A stretch of DNA of 64,000 bases from Streptomyces sp. IMTB 2501. Lineage in GTDB: Bacteria > Actinomycetota > Actinomycetes > Streptomycetales > Streptomycetaceae. The translations under genes were made by a program, and so were the position numbers. Position 1 is the stretch's first letter, and every line of letters starts with the position of its first letter. This document shows positions 24,837 to 33,780 of the stretch, one piece after another. The stretch is taken from positions 191,104 through 255,103 of the forward strand of contig NZ_MQUS01000007.1 in assembly GCF_001953885.1 (NCBI RefSeq), read 5' to 3'. Below the pieces are notes generated by a model. That model made no database searches and was not told where the DNA came from. It saw only the letters and a list, made by a program, of their open reading frames with translations.

Positions 24837-25040
24837 TGCCCGGCAGGCAACGTCTGCCCGTCAAAGAACGGCGTCCGGTGCGTGCTCTCGGTGTGCCGGC
24901 CGGAGGCCGTACCCCATGGGCTGGGCGTACGTGGGCTTTCGCCGGTTCGGCGAGAGGGCGTGCCGAGCGCCGCGACGGGGCGAACGCCGCCTGTCGGGGC
25001 ACCAGGTCGTGCGGCGGGCGCTGGTCCGTCTGTGGTTGCT

Positions 25041-25060
25041 CGCGCAGTTCCCCGCGCCCC
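25041..25060 (+). repeat. Streptomycete dispersed-repeat core
   Basis: CGCGCAGTTCCCCGCGCCCC. From memory, this sequence with minor variants recurs many times in streptomycete intergenic DNA. Copy number in this genome cannot be checked here. Confidence 0.5.
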
Positions 25061-25143
25061 TGGGCAGAGCGGCGATCCTCACCGTGCGCGTTCCGGGAGA
25101 GATTTTTTTCGTCGGGGTGGATCCGGGGTGTATCAGAGCGCGG

Positions 25144-25172
25144 CTCCGGTGCTCTCCATAACGGCACCGGAG
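25144..25172. terminator. 9-bp hairpin in the 24.8-25.4 kb gap
   Basis: CTCCGGTGC (25144-25152) and GCACCGGAG (25164-25172) form a perfect stem with an 11-nt loop. It could be a terminator for either convergent gene, though it lies far from both stops. Confidence 0.45.
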
Positions 25173-25174
25173 AA

Positions 25175-25235
25175 CCCACGGGGGGCCAACGGGGGACCGA
25201 ACGGGGGAATCCACGGGGGATGCCACGGGGGAACG
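25175..25235 (+). repeat. Tandem ACGGGGG repeats
   Basis: Five ACGGGGG-type units recur about every 11-12 bp, separated by short variable spacers, with a sixth (CACGGGGGG) near 25253. G-tracts at this spacing could form a G-quadruplex. No open frame through it resembles a known protein. Confidence 0.6.
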
Positions 25236-25236
25236 G

Positions 25237-25273
25237 GTCGGTCGGTCGCGGTCACGGGGGGCGACCGGCCGAC
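25237..25273. repeat. 12-bp imperfect inverted repeat
   Basis: GTCGGTCGGTCG (25237-25248) and CGACCGGCCGAC (25262-25273) pair at 11 of 12 positions around a 13-nt loop rich in G. Confidence 0.5.
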
Positions 25274-25420
25274 CCGGCGTGTCTCGCCGGGCCACGGGGC
25301 GATTCCACCAGGCGGGGAGCGGGCGGGACGGTGTTCGTGGGTCTCGCGCGGTGACACCCCTCTCGCGGTGCGCCCTCGGCATCCCAGGAATGGCGGGCGA
25401 ACTCCAGGTGGCCTTGTCGC

Positions 25421-28400
25421 CTAGGCCCGCCGCAGGCGCAGGGTCAGGATCTGGAAGGGCCGCAGCGTGAGCGGGACGCCGCCGCTCGCGTCCGCCCGCA
25501 CCTCGCCCAGCGGCCGCTCCAGCAGGTCGGTGACCTGGGCGCCGGTCGAAGGGAAGCCGGTGCGCAGCACGCCATGGGCCCGGCCGCCCCGGGACTCGTA
25601 GAGCCGTACCACCACGTCCTCGGAACCGTCGTCGGCCAGCTTGACGGCCTCCACGGTCACGCCCTCCCCCTCGACGGAGACGACCGGCTCGGGCTCGCCC
25701 GCCGAATCGGCCACGCGGAGCGGGAGGTTGAGGGCATAGCCCTCGGCGACCGCGTCGTCGATGCTCGCGCCGGGCAGCAGGGCGTAGGTGAAGCGGTGCC
25801 GGCCCTGGTCGGCCTCGGGGTCGGGGACGCGAGGGGCGCGGACCAGGCTGAGGCGGACCGTGGTGGTCGTACCCCCGTCGTCGCGGACGGTGCGGGTGAT
25901 GTCGTGGCCGTAGGTGGAGTCGTTGATGACGGCGACTCCGTAGCCGGGTTCGGCGATGTGCACCCAGCGGTGGCCGGAGACCTCGAAACGGGCCGCCTCC
26001 CAGGTGGTGTTGGTGTGGGTGGGCCGCTGGACGTGGCCGAACTGGATCTCGGCACTGGAGTGCGGGGCGCGCAGGTCGACGGGGAATCCCGCCTTGAGGA
26101 TCTTCTCCGTCTCGTGCCAGTCGATGTCCGTCTCGACGTCGATCCGCGCGCTGCCGGCGCGGACGGTGATCGTCTGGGTGATCCGGGAGCCCTTGCCGAA
26201 GGAGCGGATCACCTGGATCGCGCCGACGAGCGGGTGCTCCTCGGCCACGGTGACCGAGCCGGGTTCCAGCAGGTCGGTGTAGCGGTTCCGGTAGTGCTTG
26301 TCGATGTCCCAGGCGTCCCAGCAGTTGGGCAGGTCCGTGTGGAGGCGAAGCAGATTGCCCTGGCCGGCGAGGACTTCGCGATCGGATCGCAGATCGTATA
26401 CAGACGACAGTGTTCCGTCGTCCGCCACCTGCACACGGACGATTCCGTTCTCCAGGGTGCGTCCGCTGACCGTGACCGGGTGCGGGGCTGCGGCGGGTGT
26501 GAGGGGCGCGGAGCCGTTCGCGGGCACCTGCACGTACACCGGTGCGCCCTCAGGGGTGCGGACCACCTCGGCGCGGTCCCGGGGGCTGGTGTTGAACACC
26601 CGGGGCCCGCCGCTGCCCAGCGCGGCGATCGCCTCGCCGGTGAGGTCACGCAACTCCCCTGCCACGCGTGCGTATTCGGCCTCGGCCTCGCGGTGCACCC
26701 AGGCGATGGAGGAGCCGGGAAGGATGTCGTGGAACTGGTGCAGCAGGACCGTCTTCCACAGCCGGTCCAGCCTCTCGTACGGGTAGCTGTAGCCCGGCGC
26801 GTGGAGGGCGGCCGTGGTGGCCCACAACTCGGCCTCGCGCAGCAGGTGTTCGGAACGCCGGTTGCCCTGCTTGGTGCGGGCCTGGGTGGTGTAGGTGGCG
26901 CGGTGCAGCTCCAGGTACAGCTCGCCGGCCCAGACCGGGGCGTCCGGGTACTCGGCGCGGGCCTTGGCGAAGAACGCGTCGGGGTGTTCGATCTCGACCT
27001 TCGCCGAGCCCTCCAGGTTCCGCAGCCGGCGGGCGCGTTCCATGATCTCGCGGGTGGGGCCGCCTCCGCCGTCGCCCCAGCCGAAGGGGGCGAGGGAGCG
27101 GGTGGCGCCGCCCTTCTCGGCGTAGTTGCGGACCGCGCCGGCCATCTCCTCGCCGCTGAAGCGGGCGTTGTAGGTGTCGATGGGCGGGAAGTGGGTGAAG
27201 ATGCGGGTGCCGTCGATGCCCTCCCACCAGAAGGTGTGGTGGGGGAAGGCGTTGGTCTGGTTCCAGGAGATCTTCTGGGTGAGGAACCACTCGTTGCCGG
27301 CGAGCTTCGCCAGCTGTGGGTAGGCCGCGGTGTAGCCGAAGGAGTCCGGCAGCCAGACACCCCGGGTCTCGATTCCGAAGTGCTCCATGAAGAACCGTTT
27401 GCCGTGCACCAGTTGGCGGGCGAGGGCCTCGCCGCCGGGCAGATTGCCGTCGGCCTCCACCCACATGCCGCCGACCGGCGCCCACTGGCCCTTCACCACC
27501 GACTTCTTGATCCGCTCCCAGACGTGGGGGTGGTTGTCGCGCACCCACTCGTACTGCTGGGCCTGGGAGCAGGCGAAGACGAACTCCTCGTACTCGTCCG
27601 CGAGCGCGGTGACGTTGGAGAAGGTCCGGGACGTCTTGCGCTTGGTCTCGCGGATCGGCCAGAGCCAGGCCGTGTCGATGTGCGCGTGGCCGACGCCGGA
27701 GACGAGGTGTGCGCTGGCGTGGGCGGGCTTGGCGAGTACCGGGCGCAGGGCGTCGCGCACAGCGGGGGCCGAGGCGGAGATGTCGTCCAGGTCGAGCAGG
27801 TCCATGGCCCGGTCGAGGGCGTGCGCGATCTCGTGCCGGCGCGGCTCGTGCTCGCCGAGTTCCGCCATGAGTTCGCGCAGCACCTGGAGGTCGAGGTCGA
27901 GGTGCCAGACCTGCTCGTCGAGGACGGCGAGATCAGCCCTGCGGAACGTGTACAGACGACGGTCGCCCGCCGTCCGTACATCACCGAGCGGGGTCGGTCC
28001 GGCGAAGCCGTTCGCGAGGACGTCCGGGTTGGAGGCCGCCTCCACCAGATACTCGACCTCTTCACCGCCCACCGCCGGGTGGGCGACCGGCACGTACTGG
28101 TTGAGCGGATTGACCGCCTTCAGCGGGGTGCCGTCGGTGCGGTGGACGAGAGCCTCGGCCTGGTTGCCGGGCCAGTCGCCGGCGAAGCCGAGGTCGATGA
28201 CCGCCTCCACCCGCCTGCCCGCCCACTCGGCGGGCACCCTGCCGGACATCCGGAACCAGGTCGTCCCCCAGGGCGGGCCCCACAGGGTGTCCATGGCGAA
28301 CGGTGCGTACGGGGCGGCCGCGGCCTCCTCGAAAGACACCGGTTCCCCAGGGGCCTGCCAGGCCGCCACCTCCATGGGGACGCCGGACGCGTAGGTCGCG

Positions 28401-28465
28401 GGCTTGATGCGCTGGGTGTGGAGGCGTGCGACACGCTCCTCGATCCGGCGGCGTTCGTCGTGCAT
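25421..28465 (-). CDS. GH38 alpha-mannosidase
   Basis: 1014 residues, the usual size. The zinc site begins GHAHIDTAWLWP (about 258-270). The nucleophile Asp374 is in GVWLPDSFGYTAAYPQ. QKISWNQTNAFPHHTFWWEG and LHQFHDILPGSSI are typical of the bacterial/Class II family. C-terminal beta domains follow. There is no signal peptide, so it is cytoplasmic and acts on imported mannosides. The ATG at 28465 precedes RRRIEERVARLHTQRI, a typical start. It follows the GH4 gene by 57 bp in the same direction, so the two form an operon. A palindromic AAGCGCTT lies in the gap. Confidence 0.93.
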   Translation of the reverse strand: MHDERRRIEERVARLHTQRIKPATYASGVPMEVAAWQAPGEPVSFEEAAAAPYAPFAMDTLWGPPWGTTWFRMSGRVPAEWAGRRVEAVIDLGFAGDWPGNQAEALVHRTDGTPLKAVNPLNQYVPVAHPAVGGEEVEYLVEAASNPDVLANGFAGPTPLGDVRTAGDRRLYTFRRADLAVLDEQVWHLDLDLQVLRELMAELGEHEPRRHEIAHALDRAMDLLDLDDISASAPAVRDALRPVLAKPAHASAHLVSGVGHAHIDTAWLWPIRETKRKTSRTFSNVTALADEYEEFVFACSQAQQYEWVRDNHPHVWERIKKSVVKGQWAPVGGMWVEADGNLPGGEALARQLVHGKRFFMEHFGIETRGVWLPDSFGYTAAYPQLAKLAGNEWFLTQKISWNQTNAFPHHTFWWEGIDGTRIFTHFPPIDTYNARFSGEEMAGAVRNYAEKGGATRSLAPFGWGDGGGGPTREIMERARRLRNLEGSAKVEIEHPDAFFAKARAEYPDAPVWAGELYLELHRATYTTQARTKQGNRRSEHLLREAELWATTAALHAPGYSYPYERLDRLWKTVLLHQFHDILPGSSIAWVHREAEAEYARVAGELRDLTGEAIAALGSGGPRVFNTSPRDRAEVVRTPEGAPVYVQVPANGSAPLTPAAAPHPVTVSGRTLENGIVRVQVADDGTLSSVYDLRSDREVLAGQGNLLRLHTDLPNCWDAWDIDKHYRNRYTDLLEPGSVTVAEEHPLVGAIQVIRSFGKGSRITQTITVRAGSARIDVETDIDWHETEKILKAGFPVDLRAPHSSAEIQFGHVQRPTHTNTTWEAARFEVSGHRWVHIAEPGYGVAVINDSTYGHDITRTVRDDGGTTTTVRLSLVRAPRVPDPEADQGRHRFTYALLPGASIDDAVAEGYALNLPLRVADSAGEPEPVVSVEGEGVTVEAVKLADDGSEDVVVRLYESRGGRAHGVLRTGFPSTGAQVTDLLERPLGEVRADASGGVPLTLRPFQILTLRLRRA

Positions 28466-28503
28466 GGCGGTCTCCAGGAGGGAGAGGCGAGCAAAGGGGC
28501 GGA

Positions 28504-28511
28504 AAGCGCTT
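28504..28511. promoter_or_regulatory. AAGCGCTT palindrome between the GH4 and GH38 genes
   Basis: AAAGCGCTTG contains the central GCGC palindrome of LacI-type operators. The site is short, so chance occurrence is possible. It would allow separate control of the GH38 gene. Confidence 0.3.
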
Positions 28512-28522
28512 GCTGATACTGC

Positions 28523-29860
28523 TCACTCAAGGTACGCCAGGCCAGGATGGACCTGGGTGTAGCCCTCGACCAGCCTGCGGGCCACAGTGACCGAGTCGAC
28601 CAACGGGTGCAGGGCGAAGGCCTTCACGGCCGTGTGCCGGGAGCCGGACTCGGCGGCGGCGAGCACCTCCCGCTCGACGGCCTTGACCGAGCAGACCAGC
28701 CCGGTGGCATGACCGGGCAAGGGGGCGACGGCCAGCGGGTGCGCGCCGCCCGCGTCGACCAGGCAGGGGACCTCGATCACCGCGTCGCCGTCGAGCGCGG
28801 ACAGCGTGTTGCCGTTGCGCACGTTGAGGATCAGCGTGGTCCGCTCGTCGCGGGCGATGGCCCGCATCAGCGCGAGCGCGACCTTCTCGTAGCCGCCGGA
28901 CAGATCGTCGGCTTCGCGCTCGCCCGCGCCGGCGCTCTCCCGGTTCTCGGCCATGTAGGTGGCCTCGCGTTCGGCGCGGGTGCGGTCCCACGCCCGGAGT
29001 GCGGACCGGTCCGTGCGCAGCGCCTCGGCGTAGAACCGGGCCTGCTGGTCGCGCAGGAAGACACCCCGGGTCTGTTCGGCCTCCTGGTAGGTGTGGACGG
29101 CTTCCCGGTTGAAGTAGTAGTAGTGCAGGTACTCGTTGGGGATCGCGCCGAGCGACTGCAGCCAGTCGACGCCGAACAGCCTTCCCTCCTCGAAGGAGCC
29201 CAGCAGGGCGGGGTCGGCCAGCAGGCGCGGGAGTTCGTCGCGTCCGGCGACCCGCAGGCCGCGCACCCAGCCGAGGTGGTTGAGACCGACGTAGTCGACG
29301 AAGGCCTGCTTCGGGTCGGCGCCGAGGACACGGGCGAGACGGCGGCCGAGGCCGACGGGCGAGTCGCAGATGCCGATGACGCGGTCGCCGAGGTGCCGGG
29401 ACATCGCCTCGGTGACCAGGCCGGCCGGGTTGGTGAAGTTGATGACCCAGGCGTCGGGGGCGAGGCGGGCGACGCGCCGGGCGATGTCGACGGCGACGGG
29501 GACGGTACGCAGACCGTAGGCGATGCCACCCGCGCCGACGGTCTCCTGGCCGAGCACGCCCTCGGCGAGCGCCACCCGTTCGTCGTCCGCCCGGCCTTCC
29601 AGGCCGCCGACGCGGATCGCGGAGAAGACGAAGTCGGCGCCGGCGAGGGCCTCGTCGAGGTCGGTGGTGGCGGTCACCCGGGGCGCGTCGGGGATGCCGG
29701 CGGCCTGTTCGCCCAGTACACGGCCTACCGCATACAGCCGACGGTCGTCCAGGTCATGGAGGACGACCTCCGTGACCCGCCCTTCGGCATGGTCGGCCAG
29801 CAGCGCACCGTACACGAGCGGCACCCGGAATCCGCCGCCGCCCAGAATCGTCAGCTTCAC
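28523..29860 (-). CDS. GH4 family NAD-dependent glycosidase (6-phospho-beta-glucosidase-like)
   Basis: 445 residues. It has the N-terminal Rossmann motif VKLTILGGGGFRVPLVYGAL, INFTNPAGLVTEAM, GICDSPVGLGRRL (metal/NAD Cys) and VDYVGLNHLGWVRGL (catalytic-metal His), all typical of GH4, which works by NAD-dependent oxidation at C3. The GTG at 29860 is preceded by GGAAGGG; the in-frame ATG at 30016 would add 52 unrelated residues. The gene leads the GH4-GH38 pair. Many actinobacterial homologues act on unphosphorylated sugars, so the phospho-glucosidase label is provisional. Confidence 0.9.
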   Translation of the reverse strand: MKLTILGGGGFRVPLVYGALLADHAEGRVTEVVLHDLDDRRLYAVGRVLGEQAAGIPDAPRVTATTDLDEALAGADFVFSAIRVGGLEGRADDERVALAEGVLGQETVGAGGIAYGLRTVPVAVDIARRVARLAPDAWVINFTNPAGLVTEAMSRHLGDRVIGICDSPVGLGRRLARVLGADPKQAFVDYVGLNHLGWVRGLRVAGRDELPRLLADPALLGSFEEGRLFGVDWLQSLGAIPNEYLHYYYFNREAVHTYQEAEQTRGVFLRDQQARFYAEALRTDRSALRAWDRTRAEREATYMAENRESAGAGEREADDLSGGYEKVALALMRAIARDERTTLILNVRNGNTLSALDGDAVIEVPCLVDAGGAHPLAVAPLPGHATGLVCSVKAVEREVLAAAESGSRHTAVKAFALHPLVDSVTVARRLVEGYTQVHPGLAYLE

Positions 29861-29993
29861 GTCTGCACCCTTCCCGGAACTCCCACCGCGACCACCTCGG
29901 CACCGGCTTTCGCGGGGTTCTTCGACCGCCGTTGATCTTCGTTGGTCTTCATGGTGCCGGAGCGGCCGGCCGCCGTCCCCACGCTCGCCGGAC

Positions 29994-30653
29994 CACTGGG
30001 CGGACATCGAGTCCACCCCGGGCCTTCAGGGCGGCTTCATCCGGGAGTTCTGGGGTGGCGCGATGCTGCAGCGCGTGAGCGACGGGAGACCGGCCGGGCG
30101 AGCGAGTGCCGGGCTGTACGACAACGGTGTCAGCGCGGCCGGCTGCCGCTGGGCATGCGGCGGTGAGGACGTGGTCCGGATCCGGTGCCACCGGCACGAG
30201 GGCATCGTCGTCACCAACCGGCAGCCCGCCCGGGGCCTCGCCTGGCTGACGGCGGCCTGGGAGCTGGCCCCGGCCCACGGCCGTACCCTGACCGCTACGG
30301 CCGTGCTGCCCGATCTGCGGCCGGGCGAGACGGCGGCCGCACCCCTGCCGTTCGCGCTGCCGGCGGACGGCGGTGCCATGTGGCTGACCCTGCGGCTGGT
30401 GACGGCCTGGGACGAGCCGTGGACACCGCGCGGTACGGAGGTGTGCGCGCCGCGGATCCGGCTGCGGAGGGACGTCCCGGCCCGGCCCGTGGTCGAGCCC
30501 GACGGGCCCCGGCAGCAGGTCCCGGTCCTTCGTCGTCGCGCCGAAGCGACACAGGGAGCGCCGGGCGCGCAGTCGTACGACCCCGATGCCTTCCCCGAAT
30601 ACCGCAGGGCGCCGGATGTCCACCGCCGGAGCCGGACCCTGCGCGTTCTGTGA
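29994..30653 (+). pseudogene. Remnant of a GH2 beta-galactosidase (LacZ type)
   Basis: The frame reads WADIESTPGLQGGFIREFWG, then GAMLQRVSDGRPAGRASAGL, then YDNGVSAAGCRWACGGEDVVRIRCHRHEGI..., WLTAAWELAPAHG and ADGGAMWLTLRLVTAWDEPW, ending TEVCAPRIRLRRD. These are pieces of the catalytic barrel end and domain 4 of large GH2 beta-galactosidases. Between CGG and EDV about 40 residues expected in the family are missing, FIWEFWDHG has become FIREFWGGA, and both ends are lost. After about 30480 the frame no longer resembles the family. It lies beside the GH4/GH38 genes, so the ancestral locus was probably a larger sugar cluster. Confidence 0.7.
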
Positions 30654-30719
30654 CCCCGTAGCCCCGTAAGCCCTCCTCAGCGTCCGTCTTTCCCCTCACC
30701 TCACCTTCACGGAGCACAC

Positions 30720-32561
30720 GTGTGTACGTCGCATGAGCACCCCCAGGCCGAGGCCGCGCAGGCCGGTGCCGGAAGACGCGGTTTCCTCAGGGCCACCGCG
30801 CTGCTGGGCGCCGCCGCCACAGCCGGTGTCGCGCTGCCGTCGGTCGCGGAGGCGGCCGTCGGGGAGGGCACCGGGCGGAGCGGCCGGCGGCCGGACGCGG
30901 ACAGCCGACGGTTCACGCTCGCGGTGATGCCCGACACCCAGTACCTGTTCGACGGCCCGAGCATCTACCCGGCGCCGCTGGAGGCGTCGTTGCGCTATCT
31001 CCTGGAGCACGGCGAGGACGACAACATCGTCTTTCTGAGCCACCTGGGCGACCTCACCCAGAACGGCGCCGAGGAGGAATGCGCGGCGATCGGCGAGGCG
31101 TTCGGGATCCTCGACCGGCGCGGTGTGGGCTACAGCGTGCTGGCCGGCAATCACGACATCAAGTCGTCGACGGACGACCAGCGCGGCTCGACGCCGTACC
31201 TGGACACCTTCGGGCCGCAGCGCTTCCGGGACAAGCCGACGTTCGGCGGCGCCTCCGCCGACGGCTACAACACGTGCCACCTGTTCAGGGCCGCCGGCCG
31301 GGAGTGGATGGTGCTCGCGCTGGACTGGCGGCTGTCGGCGCAGGGGTACGCCTGGGCGAAGGACGTCCTGGCCCGGCACCCGAAGACGCCGGTCGTCCTC
31401 ACCACGCACGAACTGGTCGCCGGGGACGACGCGTTGTCGGACTACGGGCAGCAGCTGTGGGACCGGCTGATCGCCGACCACGACCAGATCTTCCTCACCC
31501 TCAACGGCCACTTCTGGCCCGCCGGCCGGGCGGTCCGCAAGAACGCGGCGGGCCACGACGTCCATCTGCATCTGACGAACTACCAGAACCGCTACTTCGG
31601 CGGTGCGGCCATGATCCGCCTCTACCACTTCGACCTGGACCGGGACGTCATCGACGTGGAGACGGTCTCGCCGTGGATCCTCGGCCGGGCGGGGAAGGGG
31701 CTCAACGAGCTGGAGCGGCAGGAGATCGAGCTGAGCGGGGACGCCGACCGCTTCTCGGTCGGCATCGACTTCGCCGCCCGCTTCTCCGGCTTCGACCCGG
31801 TGCCGGCTCGCCCGGCGCGGCCGGCGACGCGGATGCTGATCCCGGGCACGGTCGCCTACTGGCGCTTCGAGGCGCCCGTATCCGGCACGGTCCGCGACCT
31901 GTCCGGCCACGGCAACGACCTCACCATGGTCTCGGTGGGCGGCGGTGAACTCGGCTGGTCGGCGGACCACCACCCCGACCAACCGGGCCACGGCAGCCTG
32001 GAGTTTCAAGGCCACAAGTCCCCGCTGAAGGGCGCGTACCTGAAGACGGTCGATGGTGCGCCGCTCAACTCGGCGTCCTTCAAGGGTGGTTACACCATCG
32101 AGGTGTTCTACTGGCTGCCCGCTGACTGGGACGCCACGCACAACGCCTGGTCCGGCCTGATCGGCCGCACCGGCCGCAACGGCTCCGTCGGCACGGTCAC
32201 CGACGACCCGGACGAGCCGCTCGCCACCCTGTCCCTCTCCGACGGCCCGGGCCCGCAGTGGGCGGTCCACCCGCTCAACCAGCGGCAGCTCGCCACCAAC
32301 TGGGGCGACGAGACCGCCCGCGAGACCTGGTGGCACCTGGCCGTGGTCAACGACGGACGGCACACGACGATGTACGTCCAGGGCTGCCCCGTGGCCCGCA
32401 ACCCACACGCCGCCGCGATCGGCATCGCCTCGTCCGGGCGGCCCTGGCTGCTGGGCGGCTACGAGTACGCGGACAAGATCGACCAGGTCCTGCACGGCCG
32501 GCTCGGTGACGTCCGGATCGTCGCCCGGGCCCTGCCCGTCTCCTCCTTCATGACCCGCTGA
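30720..32561 (+). CDS. Tat-exported metallophosphoesterase with LamG domain
   Basis: 613 residues. The GTG start is followed by a Tat signal (RRGFLRATALLGAAATAGVA). The catalytic domain (about 65-330) has VMPDTQYLF (DxQ variant of DxH), SHLGDLTQNG, AGNHDIKSS, TTHELV and LNGHFW. After a linker, GTVAYWRFEAPVSGTVRDLSGHGNDL opens a LamG/concanavalin-like domain (about 378-605) of the kind that binds carbohydrate or glycoprotein. It is an exported phosphodiesterase or phosphatase of unknown target. The start is supported by GGAG 6 bp upstream; an upstream in-frame extension is not needed for the signal. Confidence 0.85.
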   Translation: MCTSHEHPQAEAAQAGAGRRGFLRATALLGAAATAGVALPSVAEAAVGEGTGRSGRRPDADSRRFTLAVMPDTQYLFDGPSIYPAPLEASLRYLLEHGEDDNIVFLSHLGDLTQNGAEEECAAIGEAFGILDRRGVGYSVLAGNHDIKSSTDDQRGSTPYLDTFGPQRFRDKPTFGGASADGYNTCHLFRAAGREWMVLALDWRLSAQGYAWAKDVLARHPKTPVVLTTHELVAGDDALSDYGQQLWDRLIADHDQIFLTLNGHFWPAGRAVRKNAAGHDVHLHLTNYQNRYFGGAAMIRLYHFDLDRDVIDVETVSPWILGRAGKGLNELERQEIELSGDADRFSVGIDFAARFSGFDPVPARPARPATRMLIPGTVAYWRFEAPVSGTVRDLSGHGNDLTMVSVGGGELGWSADHHPDQPGHGSLEFQGHKSPLKGAYLKTVDGAPLNSASFKGGYTIEVFYWLPADWDATHNAWSGLIGRTGRNGSVGTVTDDPDEPLATLSLSDGPGPQWAVHPLNQRQLATNWGDETARETWWHLAVVNDGRHTTMYVQGCPVARNPHAAAIGIASSGRPWLLGGYEYADKIDQVLHGRLGDVRIVARALPVSSFMTR

Positions 32562-32572
32562 CGCCCTCCCCC

Positions 32573-32685
32573 GGGGCCCGTCCGGCGGATCGTGTCGCAG
32601 ACACGGGGCCCGCACGCACCCCCCGCTCACCAGCGCCGATGAGGCGCCGGCGATGTCCTGCGACCTGATCCGCCGGACAGGCCCC
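32573..32685. mobile_element. MITE-like element: 19-bp inverted repeats around a 75-bp core
   Basis: GGGGCCCGTCCGGCGGATC (32573-32591) and GATCCGCCGGACAGGCCCC (32667-32685) are inverted repeats matching at 18 of 19 positions, 75 bp apart, with no open frame between. From memory, GATCCGCCGGACAGGCCC ends recur in streptomycete genomes next to transposases. It may instead be a long terminator, but the loop is too large for that. No target-site duplication is clear. Confidence 0.5.
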
Positions 32686-32948
32686 AGGGCACTCGAAACA
32701 CCATGCCGAGCAGCAGCTGCCCACCTGGGCCGACCCGTCCGTGTCCCCGGCCGGCCTCGACCCGCAGGGTGCGTCGAGAACCCGCACCGGCTGACATTCC
32801 AGAGCATGGAGCGGTACCTCCCGGTCACCTGGCACGGCAGGGGCTGTCTCGGGGCCGGTGTCCGGAGGCCGGTGAAGCGCCCCCTTCGTCCTCGGCGGTG
32901 GTCGGCTACGATCCGGGCCGGGACGTACGGCGACAGGGCGAGGTGCGT
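32686..32948. other. Intergenic DNA before the iclR-type gene
   Basis: 263 bp with several short frames, none with family-like sequence. With the inverted-repeat element it makes a 387-bp non-coding gap. It should contain the IclR promoter, which I could not place with confidence. Confidence 0.35.
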
Positions 32949-33713
32949 GTGAGCGAGCGGTCCGCGGCCGACCGGCTGCTGGCCGTGCTCGCCGCGTTCG
33001 ACCACGAGCACCCGGCCCTGTCGCTGACGGACATCAGCCGCCGGGCCGGGCTCAGCCTGACCACCGCGCACCGGCTGGCGGCCGCCCTGACCGCGTGGGG
33101 CGCGCTGGAACGCGACGCGTCCGGGGTGTACCACGTGGGGCTGCGGCTGTGGGAGGTCGCCGCGCTCGCCCCGCGCGGCCTGGGCCTGAGGCAGCTGGCG
33201 CTGCCGTATCTGGAGGACCTGTACGAAGCTACGCACGAGAACGTGCAGTTGGCGGTGCGTGACGGGGCGGAGGTCGTCTACATCGAGTGGCTGTCGGGCC
33301 GTTCGGCGGTGGGTGTGCATATCCGGGTCGGCGGGCGCTGGCCGCTGCACGCCACCGGCGTCGGCCTCGCCCTGCTCGCCCACGACACCCCGGTCGCGCA
33401 GGAGGAGTACTGCGCCGGACCGCTGCCTGCCTTCACCCCGTACACGATCAGCGACCCGGCGCGGCTGCGGCGGGCGCTCGCCGAAGTACGCCGCTCGGGC
33501 GTCGCGGTGAGTGAACGTCAGGTGACGCTGGACGCCCTGTCGGTGGCGGCACCGGTGCGCGGACCGGACGGAGACGTGGTCGCGGCGGTGTCGGTGGTGG
33601 TGCCCCAGGAGACCGCCCAGGTACCGGCGCTGACCCCGGCGATACGGCTGGCGGCCCGGGGCATCTCCCGGGCCCTGGGCTGGCGCCCGGTGCACACCTC
33701 GCCGCCGAAGTAG
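32949..33713 (+). CDS. IclR-family transcriptional regulator
   Basis: 254 residues. The N-terminal winged HTH is ADRLLAVLAAFDHEHPALSLTDISRRAGLSLTTAHRLAAALTAWGALERDASGVYHVGLRLWEVA (about 6-70). The effector domain has LPYLEDLYEATHENVQLAVRDGAEVVYIEWLSG, ATGVGLALLAH and LDALSVAAPVRGPDGDVVAAVSVVVP, a typical IclR ligand pocket. Length is normal. The GTG at 32949 follows GCGAGG; another in-frame GTG at 32943 is close. No target operon is adjacent. IclR proteins often control aromatic catabolism, and the vanA operator-like palindrome is of IclR shape, but this link is speculative. Confidence 0.9.
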   Translation: MSERSAADRLLAVLAAFDHEHPALSLTDISRRAGLSLTTAHRLAAALTAWGALERDASGVYHVGLRLWEVAALAPRGLGLRQLALPYLEDLYEATHENVQLAVRDGAEVVYIEWLSGRSAVGVHIRVGGRWPLHATGVGLALLAHDTPVAQEEYCAGPLPAFTPYTISDPARLRRALAEVRRSGVAVSERQVTLDALSVAAPVRGPDGDVVAAVSVVVPQETAQVPALTPAIRLAARGISRALGWRPVHTSPPK

Positions 33714-33780
33714 ACCCGCGCCTCCCGGACGAGACCGTCGCGAACGGTGATCGCGTCCATGGTGCGGCAGCGGTCTCCGC
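33695..33780 (-). pseudogene. Possible 3' remnant of a SnoaL-like gene
   Basis: The minus frame reads TMDAITVRDGLVREARVYFG, which resembles the last beta strands of SnoaL/NTF2-like proteins. It has no 5' part and runs into the 3' end of the IclR gene. Evidence is a single short motif. Confidence 0.3.

Larger units (their letters stand above)
24837..25420. other. 584-bp non-coding gap with several repeat structures
   Basis: No frame shows convincing coding features. The gap begins with GGCAG-GCAACGT-CTGCC (a possible terminator just past the ATP-grasp stop). It contains a streptomycete repeat core at 25041-25060, a run of seven T (within GAGATTTTTTTCG near 25100), a 9-bp hairpin (25144-25172), a series of ACGGGGG repeats (25175-25235) and a 12-bp inverted repeat (25237-25273). 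It also separates two convergent genes, so such a long gap is unusual here. Confidence 0.6.

Noticed and set aside
24916..25161. 81-residue frame MGWAYVGFRRFGERACRAPR... in the long gap
   Set aside because: It coincides with the dispersed-repeat sequence and has no RBS or family-like features; probably not a gene.
25175..25273. CRISPR-like array
   Set aside because: Units are only 7 bp with 4-5 bp spacers and no leader or cas genes; it is a G-rich tandem repeat.
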